In this document: positions 1-8,292 of the stretch, one piece after another | How the letters are laid out: the number at the start of each line of letters is the position of its first letter | How positions within the stretch are numbered: the stretch's first letter is position 1 | Assembly (NCBI GenBank): GCA_003141245.1 | Contig: PLLE01000043.1 | Location: 1-36,541, forward strand | From: Chloroflexota bacterium | GTDB lineage: Bacteria > Chloroflexota > Limnocylindria > Limnocylindrales > CSP1-4 | Length of the DNA stretch: 36,541 nt | Direction: 5' to 3' | Position numbers and translations under genes: made by a program | The notes under the pieces: generated by a model | Database searches by the model: none | The model's input: only the letters and a program-made list of their open reading frames with translations | Told to the model about the DNA's origin: nothing

Positions 1-930
1 CTTGACGACGATCCCGGTCTGGCTGCCCTTGATGGTCTTGGTCAGCGTGTCGGTGGCGGTCACAGACTGAGTGCCGGCCGTCTTGAGGGTGACAGTGAAG
101 ACGTGGGTGCCGGCGTCAGCCGCCTTGAACTTGTAGTTGGCAGGCAGGACGGCCTTGGCATCCGAGCTTGTGAAGTGGATCGTGCCGGTGTAGCCCGAGA
201 CGCGGTTGCCGTAGGCATCGATAGCAGTCACTCGGATGGTGCCGGCGACGCCCTTTGTCCGAGGTGTCGTGAGCCCTGAGACGACCAGAGTCTTGACCGC
301 GGCCGCCTTGACGACGATCCCGGTCTGGCTGCCCTTGATCGTCTTGGTCAGCGTGTCGGTAGCGGTCACGGACTGCGTCCCCGCAGTCTTGAGGATCACG
401 CTAGCGACGAAGGCGTGGGTGCCGTTGTCGGTCGCGGTGAACTTGTAGTTGGCAGGCAGCTTGGCCTTGGCATCTGAGCTCGTGAAGTGGACCGTGCCTC
501 GATAGCTAGAGACGCGGTTGCCGTATGCGTCCACCGCGCTGACCCGGATGTTGCCGGTCGAACCGGCGGTCCGTGGCGTCGTGAGCCCTGAGACGACCAG
601 AGTCTTGACCGCGGCCGCCTTGACGACGATGCCGCTCTGCACCCCGGTGATGGTGCTCGTCACCGTGTCGCGGGCACGGACCCACTGGGTGCCGGCAGTC
701 TTGAGGGTGAGCGCCGGGCTGAGGGCGGAGCTGAACGTGTGGACGCCCTTGTCTGCCGTGGTGAAGGTGTAGTTGGCAGGCAGCTTGGCCTTGGCATCTG
801 AACTCGTGAAGTGGACCGTACCTCGGTACCCCGTCGCGACGTTGCCGGATGTGTTCTTCGCGGTGACCGTGACGCTGTGGGCGGCACCTGCGACGTAGGG
901 ATTCGCGATGCCAGAGACGCTGAGCGTCGT
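1..930 (-). repeat. Ig-like domain tandem repeats, 306-312 bp period
   Basis: The same block (encoding QTGIVVKAAAVKTLVV and neighbours) recurs at about 1, 307 and 619, giving periods of 306 and 312 bp, or 102 and 104 codons. It codes for bacterial Ig-like domains with the core DAYGNRV followed by GTVHFTSSDAKAKLPANY. The array continues past the left edge, so the copy number is unknown. Confidence 0.85.
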
Positions 931-1806
931 GACAACCGTGGGCTGCAGGGCGAGGTTGTGGTAGGCGCCGGCGGCGATCGCGGTGACGCCCGAGAGGCCG
1001 GCCGGGACGGTGGACTCGCTGAAGTTGTTGCTACCCCAGGCGACCACCGTGCCGTTGCTCTTGAGGGCGAGGCTGTGGTACGCGCCGGCTGCGATCGCGG
1101 TGACGCCCGAGAGTCCAGCCGGGATGACTGTCTGGTCGTAGTTGTTGTATCCCCAGGCGACGACCGTGCCGTCGCTCTTCAGGGCAAGGCTGTCGTCGTC
1201 ACCTGCGGCGATCGCTGTGACGCCCGAAAGGCCGGCCGGGACGTCGGTCTCGCCGTAGTAGTTGTTGTTACTCCAGGCGACGACCGTGCCGTCGCTCTTC
1301 AGGGCGAGGCTGTGCCCGTAGCCCGCGGAGATCGCGGTCACGCCCGACAGGCCGGCCGGGACGGTGGACTGGTCGTAGTAGTTGTCACCCCAGGCTACGA
1401 CCGTGCCGTCGCCCTTGAGGGCGAGGCTGTGGTAGCCGCCGGCGGAGACCGCGATGACGCCCGAAAGGCCGGCCGGGACGGTGGACTGGCCGTACCCGTT
1501 CAGGCCCCAGGCGACGACCGTGCCGTTGCTCTTGAGGGCGAGGCTGTGGTAGCCGCCGGCGGAGACCGCGATGACGCCCGAAAGGCCGGCCGGGACGGTG
1601 GACTGGCCGTCGCCCCCGCCCCAGGCAACGACCGAGCCCGACGGCGTAGTTGCCGCCACAGGCATAGCAGCCGGCCCTGCCCAGACCGCGAAGAGCCCGG
1701 AGAGCAAGAGCGCCGCCGGGACGATGCCCAGGAGGTGGACGGACGGCCGGCGTGAAGCGGGCGAGCCGCCGTGAGGCCGAACCCCAACTGACACGAGTGA
1801 CTTCAC
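1..1806 (-). CDS. RCC1-repeat / Ig-like repeat secreted protein, C-terminus off the left edge
   Basis: The minus-strand frame is open for 602 codons from a GTG at 1804-1806 to the left edge. An AGAGGAG Shine-Dalgarno sequence lies about 9 nt upstream of that GTG. The N-terminus has a basic stretch and then a hydrophobic segment (about residues 28-45, LLGIVPAALLLSGLFAVWAG), which fits a signal peptide or anchor. About six RCC1-like propeller units of 38-41 residues follow (core VPAGLSGVTAISAG, then HSLALKSDGTVVAWG), encoded at roughly 940-1650. From about 930 to the left edge come Ig-like repeats of 102-104 residues (VSAVDAYGNRV, then TSSDAKAKLPANYKFT). Three are visible, the last one cut by the edge. 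This looks like an extracellular display or adhesion protein. Its ligand cannot be told. It is probably in one transcript with deoC and the RCC1 lipoprotein upstream, or has its own promoter in the 207-bp gap. Confidence 0.85.
   Translation of the reverse strand, partial: MKSLVSVGVRPHGGSPASRRPSVHLLGIVPAALLLSGLFAVWAGPAAMPVAATTPSGSVVAWGGGDGQSTVPAGLSGVIAVSAGGYHSLALKSNGTVVAWGLNGYGQSTVPAGLSGVIAVSAGGYHSLALKGDGTVVAWGDNYYDQSTVPAGLSGVTAISAGYGHSLALKSDGTVVAWSNNNYYGETDVPAGLSGVTAIAAGDDDSLALKSDGTVVAWGYNNYDQTVIPAGLSGVTAIAAGAYHSLALKSNGTVVAWGSNNFSESTVPAGLSGVTAIAAGAYHNLALQPTVVTTLSVSGIANPYVAGAAHSVTVTAKNTSGNVATGYRGTVHFTSSDAKAKLPANYTFTTADKGVHTFSSALSPALTLKTAGTQWVRARDTVTSTITGVQSGIVVKAAAVKTLVVSGLTTPRTAGSTGNIRVSAVDAYGNRVSSYRGTVHFTSSDAKAKLPANYKFTATDNGTHAFVASVILKTAGTQSVTATDTLTKTIKGSQTGIVVKAAAVKTLVVSGLTTPRTKGVAGTIRVTAIDAYGNRVSGYTGTIHFTSSDAKAVLPANYKFKAADAGTHVFTVTLKTAGTQSVTATDTLTKTIKGSQTGIVVK
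1414..1610 (-). repeat. 117-bp tandem RCC1 units sharing an 80-bp identical core
   Basis: Positions 1414-1493 and 1531-1610 are identical over 80 bp at an offset of 117 bp, which is exactly 39 codons. The two N-terminal RCC1 units therefore look like a recent in-frame duplication, while the other units in the gene differ at many positions. Confidence 0.9.
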
Positions 1807-2013
1807 CGAATTCCGCTCCTCTCGTTATCCGCAGACCTGCGCAGGCGTGCCCCGAATGTCTGCCGCTCTTGGCTCGTCAGCCGCACGCCCGAAGAGCCCT
1901 TGACCCATCGGGGACGTGCGCGCCGATCCTACTCCACGGGGAACCGTTCGAACGACTTGATTTCGACCCGATGACCGAGCGTGACGCACTGATCGTGTCG
2001 GGCGCTCCGGCGC

Positions 2014-2817
2014 CTATTCGTCTGCACTCGCGGAAGGCCTGGCCGTGAGCTTCGCAGTAGCCGCAGCCGACGTCACGGCCCTGACTGCCTCCGGGCCGCG
2101 GGATCGCCACTCCGTGCCGATCGCGGCCGTGGCGGTTGCGCCGACCCGGCAGGCGCCCGCCGCAAGCATCGCCAGCATCGCGTCCAGCGTTCGGATTCCG
2201 CCTGCGGCCTTGACGCCTACGCGGTCGCCGACGACCCGGCGCATCAATGCGATCTCGCCCGCCTCGGCGCCACGTGGTGAATAGCCCGTCCCGTTCTTGA
2301 CGAAGGCCGCCCGGGCCTCCACCGCGACGTGGCACGCGGCCTCGACCTGCTCCGGGGTGAGGTATGCGGTCTCCAGGATCACCTTCACCGGCATCGGGGC
2401 CACGGCATATACGAGCCCGGCCAGCTCGTCTCGGACGTAGCCGAGGTCGCCGGATCGGAGTGCCCCAATATTCAGAACCACGTCCAGCTCGACGGCTCCC
2501 TGGTCGACCGCAACGAGCGCCTCACGCTCCTTGATCTTGGACATATGGGCCCCGTGCGGAAAGCCGACGACGGTGGTCGGCCCGACGACGGTTCGTCGCA
2601 GCCGCGCGACGACCAACGGCAGATCGGCCGGTCGGCAGCAGACCGTCGCCGTCTCCCATTCGATCGCCAGGTCTACCCCGGCTTCGACCTCGGCTCGAGT
2701 CAGCTCCGGTCGAAGCAGTGAATGGTCTATGCAGCCCATCAAGGCCCGCTCGTCGAGGGTTGACAGATCGAGCGGGGATCTGTTGGCGAGACGAGCCTTG
2801 AGCTGGCGTACTTGCAC
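2014..2817 (-). CDS. deoC: Deoxyribose-phosphate aldolase
   Basis: Class I aldolase that cleaves 2-deoxyribose-5-phosphate to glyceraldehyde-3-phosphate and acetaldehyde in deoxynucleoside salvage, in the cytoplasm. The 267-residue protein has the family landmarks: Asp112 in ELDVVLNIG, the Schiff-base lysine Lys174 in FVKNGTGYSPRGA, and the second catalytic lysine Lys203 in GVKAAGGIRT. The GTG start at 2815-2817 has AGAGGA five nt upstream. It begins 18 bp after the RCC1 lipoprotein stop, so the two are probably cotranscribed. No other deo gene is nearby, and its place between two RCC1 genes gives no metabolic clue. The last 20 or so residues are Ala/Thr/Ser-rich and diverged. Confidence 0.95.
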   Translation of the reverse strand: MQVRQLKARLANRSPLDLSTLDERALMGCIDHSLLRPELTRAEVEAGVDLAIEWETATVCCRPADLPLVVARLRRTVVGPTTVVGFPHGAHMSKIKEREALVAVDQGAVELDVVLNIGALRSGDLGYVRDELAGLVYAVAPMPVKVILETAYLTPEQVEAACHVAVEARAAFVKNGTGYSPRGAEAGEIALMRRVVGDRVGVKAAGGIRTLDAMLAMLAAGACRVGATATAAIGTEWRSRGPEAVRAVTSAAATAKLTARPSASADE

Positions 2818-2835
2818 TTGAATCCTCTGAGGCCG

Positions 2836-3957
2836 TCAGGAGTTCTGCACGAGCGCCAGCGCGAAGGCTCCGCCCGCATCGATGGCAATGACGTTCTTGA
2901 GCGCGGCCGGGAAGGTCAGGCAGCCGTCCGCGTTCGACCCCCAGCCTACGACACTCCCGTTCGACTTGAGCGCCAGGCTGAAGTTCCCGCCCGCGGCCAC
3001 GGCCGTGACGCCCACGAGCCCGTTGGGGATCTTTGTCGCGCCGTCCCCGCCCTCGCCCCAGGAGGCGACCGTTCCATCGGACTTGAGGACCAGGCTGTGG
3101 TAGTAGCCGGCCGAGATGGCTGTCACGCCGGCCAGCCCGCTCGGCACCTTGGCGTAGCTCAGCGACGTATCGGTCGGATACTTGTCGCCCCAGCCTACGA
3201 CAGTCCCATCCTTGAGCAGGGCCAGGCCCCAGAGGTAGCCGGCGGAGATGGCGGTCACATCGTGGAGGCCGGTCGGAATGTCGATTTCTCCGTTGAAGTC
3301 CACACCCCACCCCACGACCGTGCCGTCCGACTTGAGGGCGAAGTTGTGGTCTCCACCGGCCGAGATGGCGATTACGGAGGATAGGCCGGCCGGAATGGCT
3401 ATTTCGCCGTCGACGTTGTTGCCCCAGCCGACGACGGTGCCATCGGATTTCAGCGCGATGGCGTGCGAGCTACCGGCCGAGATCGCCACGACGCCCGACA
3501 GGCCGGCCGGAACGGAGACCTGGCCGGAGTCGTTCGCGCCCCAGCCGACGACGGTGCCGTCGGATTTCAGTGCGATGGCGAACTCGTCCCCGGCGGAGAT
3601 CGCTACGACGTTGGACAGACCCGCAGGGACCTTGGTCTGGCCCTTGCTGTCGTCACCCCATGCAAGAACGGTGCCGGCCAGCAGGCCGGCCGGCGAAGTG
3701 GCCGCAGCGGTCGCGGTCGCGACGGCCGCAGTGGGTGTAGCGGAGGCGAGGCTTGTCGCCGCGGTGGGCGTGGCAGAGGCGAGGCTTGTCGCCGCGGTGG
3801 GCGTGGCAGAGGCCAGGGTCGGGGCCGGCGTTGCGGTCGGAACGCTCGCCGTCGTCGGCGTGGCGCCGCTCCCCGCGCAGGCCGCGAGGGTCGCGAGCAG
3901 CCCTCCGATGAGAGCCGCTCTGGCGATTCCTGGCAGGGCTTCGGAGTGCCCGATCAT
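2836..3957 (-). CDS. RCC1-repeat lipoprotein
   Basis: The 373-residue protein has an N-terminal lipoprotein signal: a hydrophobic segment ending in LLATLAAC, with lipobox Cys27. A Thr/Pro/Ala/Ser linker (about residues 28-93) contains 11-residue repeats, and then seven RCC1-type units of about 38-44 residues form a probable beta-propeller (VPAGLSGVVAISAG, then HAIALKSDGTVVGWG). It should sit on the outer face of the cytoplasmic membrane. Its function is unknown, since bacterial RCC1 propellers are usually binding scaffolds. I chose the ATG at 3955-3957 because GGGAGGAG lies five nt upstream. An in-frame ATG at 3972 overlaps that Shine-Dalgarno and is unlikely. The repeats resemble those of the larger protein beyond deoC, so the two genes are probably paralogues. 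Confidence 0.88.
   Translation of the reverse strand: MIGHSEALPGIARAALIGGLLATLAACAGSGATPTTASVPTATPAPTLASATPTAATSLASATPTAATSLASATPTAAVATATAAATSPAGLLAGTVLAWGDDSKGQTKVPAGLSNVVAISAGDEFAIALKSDGTVVGWGANDSGQVSVPAGLSGVVAISAGSSHAIALKSDGTVVGWGNNVDGEIAIPAGLSSVIAISAGGDHNFALKSDGTVVGWGVDFNGEIDIPTGLHDVTAISAGYLWGLALLKDGTVVGWGDKYPTDTSLSYAKVPSGLAGVTAISAGYYHSLVLKSDGTVASWGEGGDGATKIPNGLVGVTAVAAGGNFSLALKSNGSVVGWGSNADGCLTFPAALKNVIAIDAGGAFALALVQNS
3731..3829 (-). repeat. 33-bp tandem repeats in the lipoprotein linker
   Basis: Three 33-bp units at 3731-3763, 3764-3796 and 3797-3829 encode the 11-residue unit LASATPTAATS. The first two are nearly identical and the third is degraded. The copy number is probably variable between strains. 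Confidence 0.85.
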
Positions 3958-4324
3958 CTGAACTCCTCCCATGGCGACGCATGCGGCGCCGTCGCGAACC
4001 GCGACCCCCGGCCAGCATAGCCCCGCCTCAGTTTCGTGACAGAAGCGTCCCGCCGGTCGCGCACGGGCCGGTGCCTCCGCCTGCCGGCGTCACGATGGCT
4101 GAGCCCCATCCGGCGTCTCGACCTGACTCAGCGCTTGTCGTCCCGCGTCCATAGACAGCACCCGAGCCGAGCACATGAGCCGTCCGGGCCCGCTCGACGA
4201 TGGCCGATCCGCAGCCTGATAAGCCGTGGATGATCCGCGGTTGAGGGTACAGGGCTACGGTTCTCTCACCCGCCGCAGCAGAAGGCGTCGCGACAGAGCG
4301 GCGCCGCGAGAGGAGATTGGGACC
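3958..4324. other. Divergent intergenic region between the RCC1 lipoprotein gene and ssb
   Basis: These 367 bp hold no convincing gene. An in-frame extension of ssb back to 4226 exists, but it is arginine-rich and unlike any SSB. The region contains the lipoprotein promoter candidate at 4014-4042 and the ssb Shine-Dalgarno sequence at 4309-4315. I could not identify a clear ssb promoter. Confidence 0.6.
4014..4042 (-). promoter_or_regulatory. Putative sigma-70-type promoter for the RCC1 lipoprotein gene
   Basis: On the minus strand CTGTCA (4037-4042) and TATGCT (4014-4019) are separated by 17 bp. Each matches the -35 or -10 consensus at four or more positions. Transcription would start near 4006, giving a leader of about 50 nt before the ATG at 3957. 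Confidence 0.45.
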
Positions 4325-4798
4325 GTGAACAAGGTCCTTCTGACTGGCCGCCTGACCCGCGATCCGGAGTTGCGATCGCTGGCGAGCGGTTCATCGGTCG
4401 CGACGTTCGCAGTTGCGACAAACGAGTTCCGCGGCAACGGCAAGGAGCGGGCCGAGTACCACAACGTGGTCGTCTGGGACCGGCTGGCCCAGGTCTGCGG
4501 CCAGTACCTCGGCAAAGGCCAGCAGGTCGCGATCGAGGGCCGCCTCCAGACTCGCCAGTGGGACGACGATCGCGGCACGCGCCACTGGAAGACCGAGGTC
4601 GTGGCCACGTCTGTCGAGATGCTCTCCGGCCGGCGCAAGCGTGACTACGAGGCCGAGACGCTGGCCAGCCAGGCCGCTGCCGGTGGCGAGGAGATCTCGC
4701 CGGCTGAAGCCGCCGAGGTCGGGGTCATCTCGGTGGCCGACGCTCCGGCCGACGGGCAGTCCGCATCTGAAGACGAGCAGGTGCTCGTTCTGGCGTAG
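4325..4798 (+). CDS. ssb: Single-stranded DNA-binding protein
   Basis: Binds ssDNA in replication, repair and recombination. The OB-fold covers about residues 1-105 of 157 (NKVLLTGRLTRDPELR, then EYHNVVVWDRLAQVC, then GQQVAIEGRLQTRQW). The GTG at 4325 is preferred because AGAGGAG lies about ten nt upstream and the family normally begins (M)NKV. After the OB-fold comes a short linker, acidic but without Gly/Gln-rich repeats. The extreme C-terminus is EDEQVLVLA and not the usual acidic DDDIPF-like tip used to recruit partner proteins. It is the only gene on the plus strand in the first 22 kb and stands alone between a divergent and a convergent gene. Confidence 0.95.
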   Translation: MNKVLLTGRLTRDPELRSLASGSSVATFAVATNEFRGNGKERAEYHNVVVWDRLAQVCGQYLGKGQQVAIEGRLQTRQWDDDRGTRHWKTEVVATSVEMLSGRRKRDYEAETLASQAAAGGEEISPAEAAEVGVISVADAPADGQSASEDEQVLVLA

Positions 4799-4809
4799 CC
4801 CTCAGACCC

Positions 4810-4856
4810 CCGGGGCGCGGCGCGTTGCCCCCACACCGTCGCGCCCCGGATTTCTC
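4810..4856 (+). terminator. Intrinsic terminator after ssb
   Basis: CCGGGGCGCG (4810-4819) pairs perfectly with CGCGCCCCGG (4840-4849). The right arm is followed by the T-rich stretch ATTTCTCT. It lies 12 bp after the ssb stop and is oriented for plus-strand transcription. The opposite side of the stem has no T-run. Confidence 0.75.
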
Positions 4857-4911
4857 TAAATCGCGCTGGGATAGCCCGCTCTTGAGGTGCCGACCGCCCG
4901 ATCCCCGTCGT

Positions 4912-6384
4912 TCAACCGGCGGTCGGGACGCCGATCCAGAAGCGAGCGCCTGCGCTATCGGCGACGACCAGGCCCGCCGGTCCGAGGGCCGCGGTCCAGC
5001 TGCCGTTAGCCCACAGGTCCGTGGGCTGATCCCCGGTCTGTGCGAGCGGAGCCGCGTTGAGCTTGTCGTCGAAGGCCAGCATCGCCACCTTGCCTGCGTC
5101 GTCTGGAGACCACGACATGGCCAGGCCATTCTGCCCGTCGGTCAGGACGTTCAGGTTGGCGAGTGTCGCGTCCTTGGCCGGTGCCCAGTTCTTGCCGTCG
5201 GTCGAGGTCCAGACCGCGGTGGAACTGGTCTGCGTCGCGTCGTTCCAGCTCGACTGAATCGCGAGTAGCGCGTGGTCGTTGATCCGGGTCAACGACATCG
5301 AGGCCGCCGTGTTCGGGACTGCGCCGCTGACCTGATCCCGAATCCAGCTCTTACCGTCGGCCGACCACCACAGCGATGGCGTCATCAGAGTCGGACCGCC
5401 GCACCCCGCGTCGGATCCGATCGTGGCACCGGACAGGACGAATCCGCCCGCGAAGGCGGTTGCATCGTCGATGGTCACGTTCTTGAAGGTCGTCTTGGAG
5501 AGCTGGCCGCCGTGCCAGGCCCGGCCGTCGTCGGAGGTCCACACCAGCTGAGTCGTGCCATCCTTGGCCGTCCCGTTGGCGATGTACCCCTTCGAGCCTC
5601 CGTCGATCGTCCAGACCGTGCTGCCCCCGAAGGCGGCGCCGAAGTCCACGGGACGCCAGGAAGCGCCGTCGGCCGATGTCCACAGCGCGGAAACAAACGA
5701 AGGGCCACCGCACACCATGCCCTCGAGCCGTCCCACGGCCAGGAGCCCAGTCGGCCCCTCGGCCACCTGGCCGATACCCACGTTGTAGTCGAGCCCTGAA
5801 ACATCGACCTTGCCGTTGTCGCGCCAGACCAGCCCGTCGGTGGAGCTGGCGGCGGTGATGGAGAGAGTGCCCTCCGAGCTGGCCGCGATAATCGACGGAG
5901 TGCCCTGCCAGCGAGCCGCAGCGACCGACCCGGTGATCCCCGTGTTCACTGCCACTCCGAAATGCCTGCTGACCAAGAAGTCGAGGTAGCCGCGGCTCCA
6001 GCCGAAGAGGCGGAGGCTGGTCTCGAAGTCGGAGGTCGAATCGGTCGGCGATGGGCCTGCCGACTCGGGGCCGGCCACCCAATTGATCTTCGTCCACGTG
6101 CCGGACGCCACGGGCCCGAGGCTCGGGAGAGACGTGGCGCTGTAGCTTGGCGCCGGCGTCGCACTTGGCTCCTGCACCGGCGTCGCACTTGGCTCCTGCG
6201 TGGGCGTCGCACTTGGCTCCTGCGACGGCGCCGCGGACGGGGACGGTGCCTGGCTCACGGGCGTGAGCGTAGGCGCGGCTGCGGTGCAGGCAGCGACGAG
6301 GCCGGCCAGGACGATCGAAGCGGATACCACCCGCAAGCCGGCGAAGCGGCGCCGTGCAGTAGCGCTCGGGTCTCGGAAATCCAT
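4912..6384 (-). CDS. Asp-box (BNR-like) propeller lipoprotein
   Basis: The 490-residue predicted lipoprotein has the signal VLAGLVAAC with lipobox Cys33, then a Pro/Ser/Thr linker with three copies of QEPSATP. The globular part carries repeated Asp-box-like motifs S-x-D-G-x-x-W (STDGLVW, TSADGASW, TSDDGRAW, WSADGKSW, TSTDGKNW), so it is probably a beta-propeller of the sialidase/BNR fold class. No catalytic residues of a known glycosidase are recognisable, so a binding or structural role is as likely as an enzymatic one. The ATG at 6382-6384 is chosen because GAGAGGGGAT lies just upstream. An upstream in-frame start at 6438 lacks this support. It converges on ssb and follows rsmI by about 90 bp. 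Confidence 0.8.
   Translation of the reverse strand: MDFRDPSATARRRFAGLRVVSASIVLAGLVAACTAAAPTLTPVSQAPSPSAAPSQEPSATPTQEPSATPVQEPSATPAPSYSATSLPSLGPVASGTWTKINWVAGPESAGPSPTDSTSDFETSLRLFGWSRGYLDFLVSRHFGVAVNTGITGSVAAARWQGTPSIIAASSEGTLSITAASSTDGLVWRDNGKVDVSGLDYNVGIGQVAEGPTGLLAVGRLEGMVCGGPSFVSALWTSADGASWRPVDFGAAFGGSTVWTIDGGSKGYIANGTAKDGTTQLVWTSDDGRAWHGGQLSKTTFKNVTIDDATAFAGGFVLSGATIGSDAGCGGPTLMTPSLWWSADGKSWIRDQVSGAVPNTAASMSLTRINDHALLAIQSSWNDATQTSSTAVWTSTDGKNWAPAKDATLANLNVLTDGQNGLAMSWSPDDAGKVAMLAFDDKLNAAPLAQTGDQPTDLWANGSWTAALGPAGLVVADSAGARFWIGVPTAG
6157..6228 (-). repeat. 24-bp tandem repeat, three copies
   Basis: Units at 6157-6180, 6181-6204 and 6205-6228 encode QEPSATP plus one variable residue in the linker of the Asp-box lipoprotein. 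The first 19 bases of each unit are identical. This is a classic in-frame minisatellite. Confidence 0.9.
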
Positions 6385-6475
6385 TGCGATCCCCTCTCTC
6401 GAAGGTGCCGTTGAGAACTGGCTTGAGACGCCCGGCACTTGCGACTCGTGATGACCGCCGGTGCCGAGCTCAACC

Positions 6476-7366
6476 CTAACGATAGAGTTCCCGGCGATCT
6501 AGGCCGGTGGCGGCGGCGACCTGCCGGACGGCCTCGGAACGCTTCAGGCCGGATGCGATCAGGCGGGCGACCTCGGCGCGGGCATCGGCCATCGTCGGCG
6601 CGGCATCGGCGCGAGCCTGGGCCGAGGCGGCCGCAGTCAACCCCTCGATGACGATGACGAACTCGCCGCGCAACATGACCTCGCCGGCCGCCGCGCGGGC
6701 CGCGAGCTCCCCCAACGGGCCACGCACGACTTCTTCGTGCAGCTTGGTCAGCTCACGGCAGATGGCCCCGCGCCGCGCCACGCCGGCGACGGCCGCGAGA
6801 TCCGCGAGGGTCGCCGGAACGCGGGACGGAGCCTCGTATACCACGCAAGCCCGCTCGTCTGCCGCGATCCGCGACAGGCGGTCGCGCCGCTCCCTCCCGC
6901 CACGCGGCAGGAAGCCCTCGAACGACCAACGCGGCGCGACCAGGCCGCTGGCAACCAGTGCCGCCAGCACGGCGGAGGCGCCCGGGATCGGTACCACGGC
7001 GCCGCCCTCCGCCGCCCACGCCCCGGCGAGCTCGCCGCCGGGGTCGCTCACCATGGGAGTGCCCGCGTCCGTGACAAGAGCCAGGTCGCGCCCCGCCCGG
7101 AGATGCTCGAGCAACTCGGCTTCTCGCCGCGGGCCGCTCCGCGCGTGGTAGCTCACAAGGGAAGTGACGATCTCGTAGCGCGCGAAGAGCCGACGCGTCA
7201 GCCGCGTATCCTCGGCGGCGACGAGTGGCACCGTGCGCAACACCTCCACGGCCCGATACGTGACGTCGCCGAGGTTGCCGATCGGCGTGGCGACGATGAA
7301 CAGCCGGCCGCCCGCGGCCCGCTCGGCGCCGCCCGCGGCCGGACCGCCTCGGCCGGATCCGCTCAC
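6476..7366 (-). CDS. rsmI: 16S rRNA 2'-O-ribose methyltransferase RsmI (C1402)
   Basis: SAM-dependent tetrapyrrole-methylase-fold enzyme that methylates the 2'-OH of C1402 in 16S rRNA. The 296-residue protein shows the diagnostic N-terminal motif ATPIGNLGDVTYRAVEVL, then AAEDTRLTRRL, DAGTPMVSDPG and the PIPGASAVLAAL loop. It ends in the usual small helical domain (SGLKRSEAVRQVAAATGL). The GTG start at 7364-7366 overlaps the nadE stop as GTGA, which implies translational coupling. It is the third gene of the amidase-nadE-rsmI run. Confidence 0.95.
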   Translation of the reverse strand: MSGSGRGGPAAGGAERAAGGRLFIVATPIGNLGDVTYRAVEVLRTVPLVAAEDTRLTRRLFARYEIVTSLVSYHARSGPRREAELLEHLRAGRDLALVTDAGTPMVSDPGGELAGAWAAEGGAVVPIPGASAVLAALVASGLVAPRWSFEGFLPRGGRERRDRLSRIAADERACVVYEAPSRVPATLADLAAVAGVARRGAICRELTKLHEEVVRGPLGELAARAAAGEVMLRGEFVIVIEGLTAAASAQARADAAPTMADARAEVARLIASGLKRSEAVRQVAAATGLDRRELYR

Positions 7367-8292
7367 CGGCGCGCCGAGCCCGGCCGCCGCCGCGGATAGA
7401 GGTAATCCACGCCCGTGGTGCGAGGCCCGAGCTTGGCCACCGGCGGCACCTGGCGCTTGAATTCGGAGGTGGCGACCAGGCGCTTGACCCGTTCCACCGC
7501 GGTGGACGCGAATCCCATCTCCAGCAGCTCTTCGTCGGTGCGCCGCTTGTCGATCATCCAGAAGAGAAGACGATCGAGCTCCGGATAGCTGAAGCCCGCC
7601 TCCGACTCGTCGGTCTGGCCGGGCCACAGGTCGGCCGAGGGAGCCTTGCGGATGATCGCCTCGGGCACTCCGACGGCCGCCGCCAGCTGGCGGACCTGGC
7701 TCTTGTACAGGTCGCCGATCGGGTTGAAGGCGCAGGCTGAGTCGCCGAACAGGGTCGTGTAGCCGATCAGCGATTCGGTCTTGTTGCCGGTTCCCACGAC
7801 GAGTCCGCCCCACGGCACCGACCGGTCGTACAGGACGCACATCCGCTGACGCGCCATCAGGTTGCCGCGTCGAAGCTGGCTCGCCTCTCGGGCTGACGCG
7901 CCGCCCGCCCCGAGCTCGCCGTCACGCCCGAAATAGCCGTCCACCATCGGGCTGATGTCGACCACGTCGCTGGCGCATCCCAACCTGTCCACGACGAGTC
8001 GCGCGTGCTCGGCCGATTCGGGCGAGGAGGTCCGATACGGCATCAGGACGCACAGCAGACTCTCCGGCCCCATCGCCTCGGCGACCAGGAACGCGACCAG
8101 GGCGGAGTCGATTCCACCCGAGAGCCCCACCAGGCCGCGGCTGAAACCGGCCTGGCGGAGCTGATTCCTGATGAAGCCGGCGATCACGCGCTGGGCTATT
8201 CCGGTGTCGATCGCGAGTTCGGGCGGCAGCTCGAAGAGCCGGCCGGCGCCATCGCTCGACTCGCGATGCGAGGGGCCTGGGCCGGAGATCAT
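7363..8292 (-). CDS. nadE: NAD(+) synthetase, synthetase domain only
   Basis: Converts nicotinic acid adenine dinucleotide to NAD using ATP and ammonia. The 309-residue protein is an ATP-pyrophosphatase with the PP-loop SGGIDS at residues 58-63. Downstream motifs GTGNKTESLIGY, KSQVRQLA and APSADLWPGQTDE are those of NadE. There is no fused glutaminase domain. The preceding gene encodes an amidase of exactly the kind that is normally the N-terminal half of glutamine-dependent NadE, and the two overlap by ATGA. The pair therefore probably forms a two-subunit glutamine-dependent enzyme. The ATG start at 8290-8292 is fixed by that overlap. Confidence 0.95.
   Translation of the reverse strand: MISGPGPSHRESSDGAGRLFELPPELAIDTGIAQRVIAGFIRNQLRQAGFSRGLVGLSGGIDSALVAFLVAEAMGPESLLCVLMPYRTSSPESAEHARLVVDRLGCASDVVDISPMVDGYFGRDGELGAGGASAREASQLRRGNLMARQRMCVLYDRSVPWGGLVVGTGNKTESLIGYTTLFGDSACAFNPIGDLYKSQVRQLAAAVGVPEAIIRKAPSADLWPGQTDESEAGFSYPELDRLLFWMIDKRRTDEELLEMGFASTAVERVKRLVATSEFKRQVPPVAKLGPRTTGVDYLYPRRRPGSARR

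Noticed and set aside
811-1755. A 314-codon plus-strand frame opposite the RCC1 repeats, itself apparently repetitive
   Set aside because: The periodicity simply mirrors the RCC1 repeats on the other strand. The minus-strand frame has a signal segment, a ribosome binding site and recognisable domains.
1999-2014. Small hairpin at the end of deoC as a terminator
   Set aside because: The stem is only 5 bp (GGCGC/GCGCC) and there is no T-run, so termination is not supported.
4226-4324. A 33-residue N-terminal extension of SSB
   Set aside because: The residues are Arg-rich and not SSB-like, while the internal GTG at 4325 has a Shine-Dalgarno sequence and gives the normal N-terminus.
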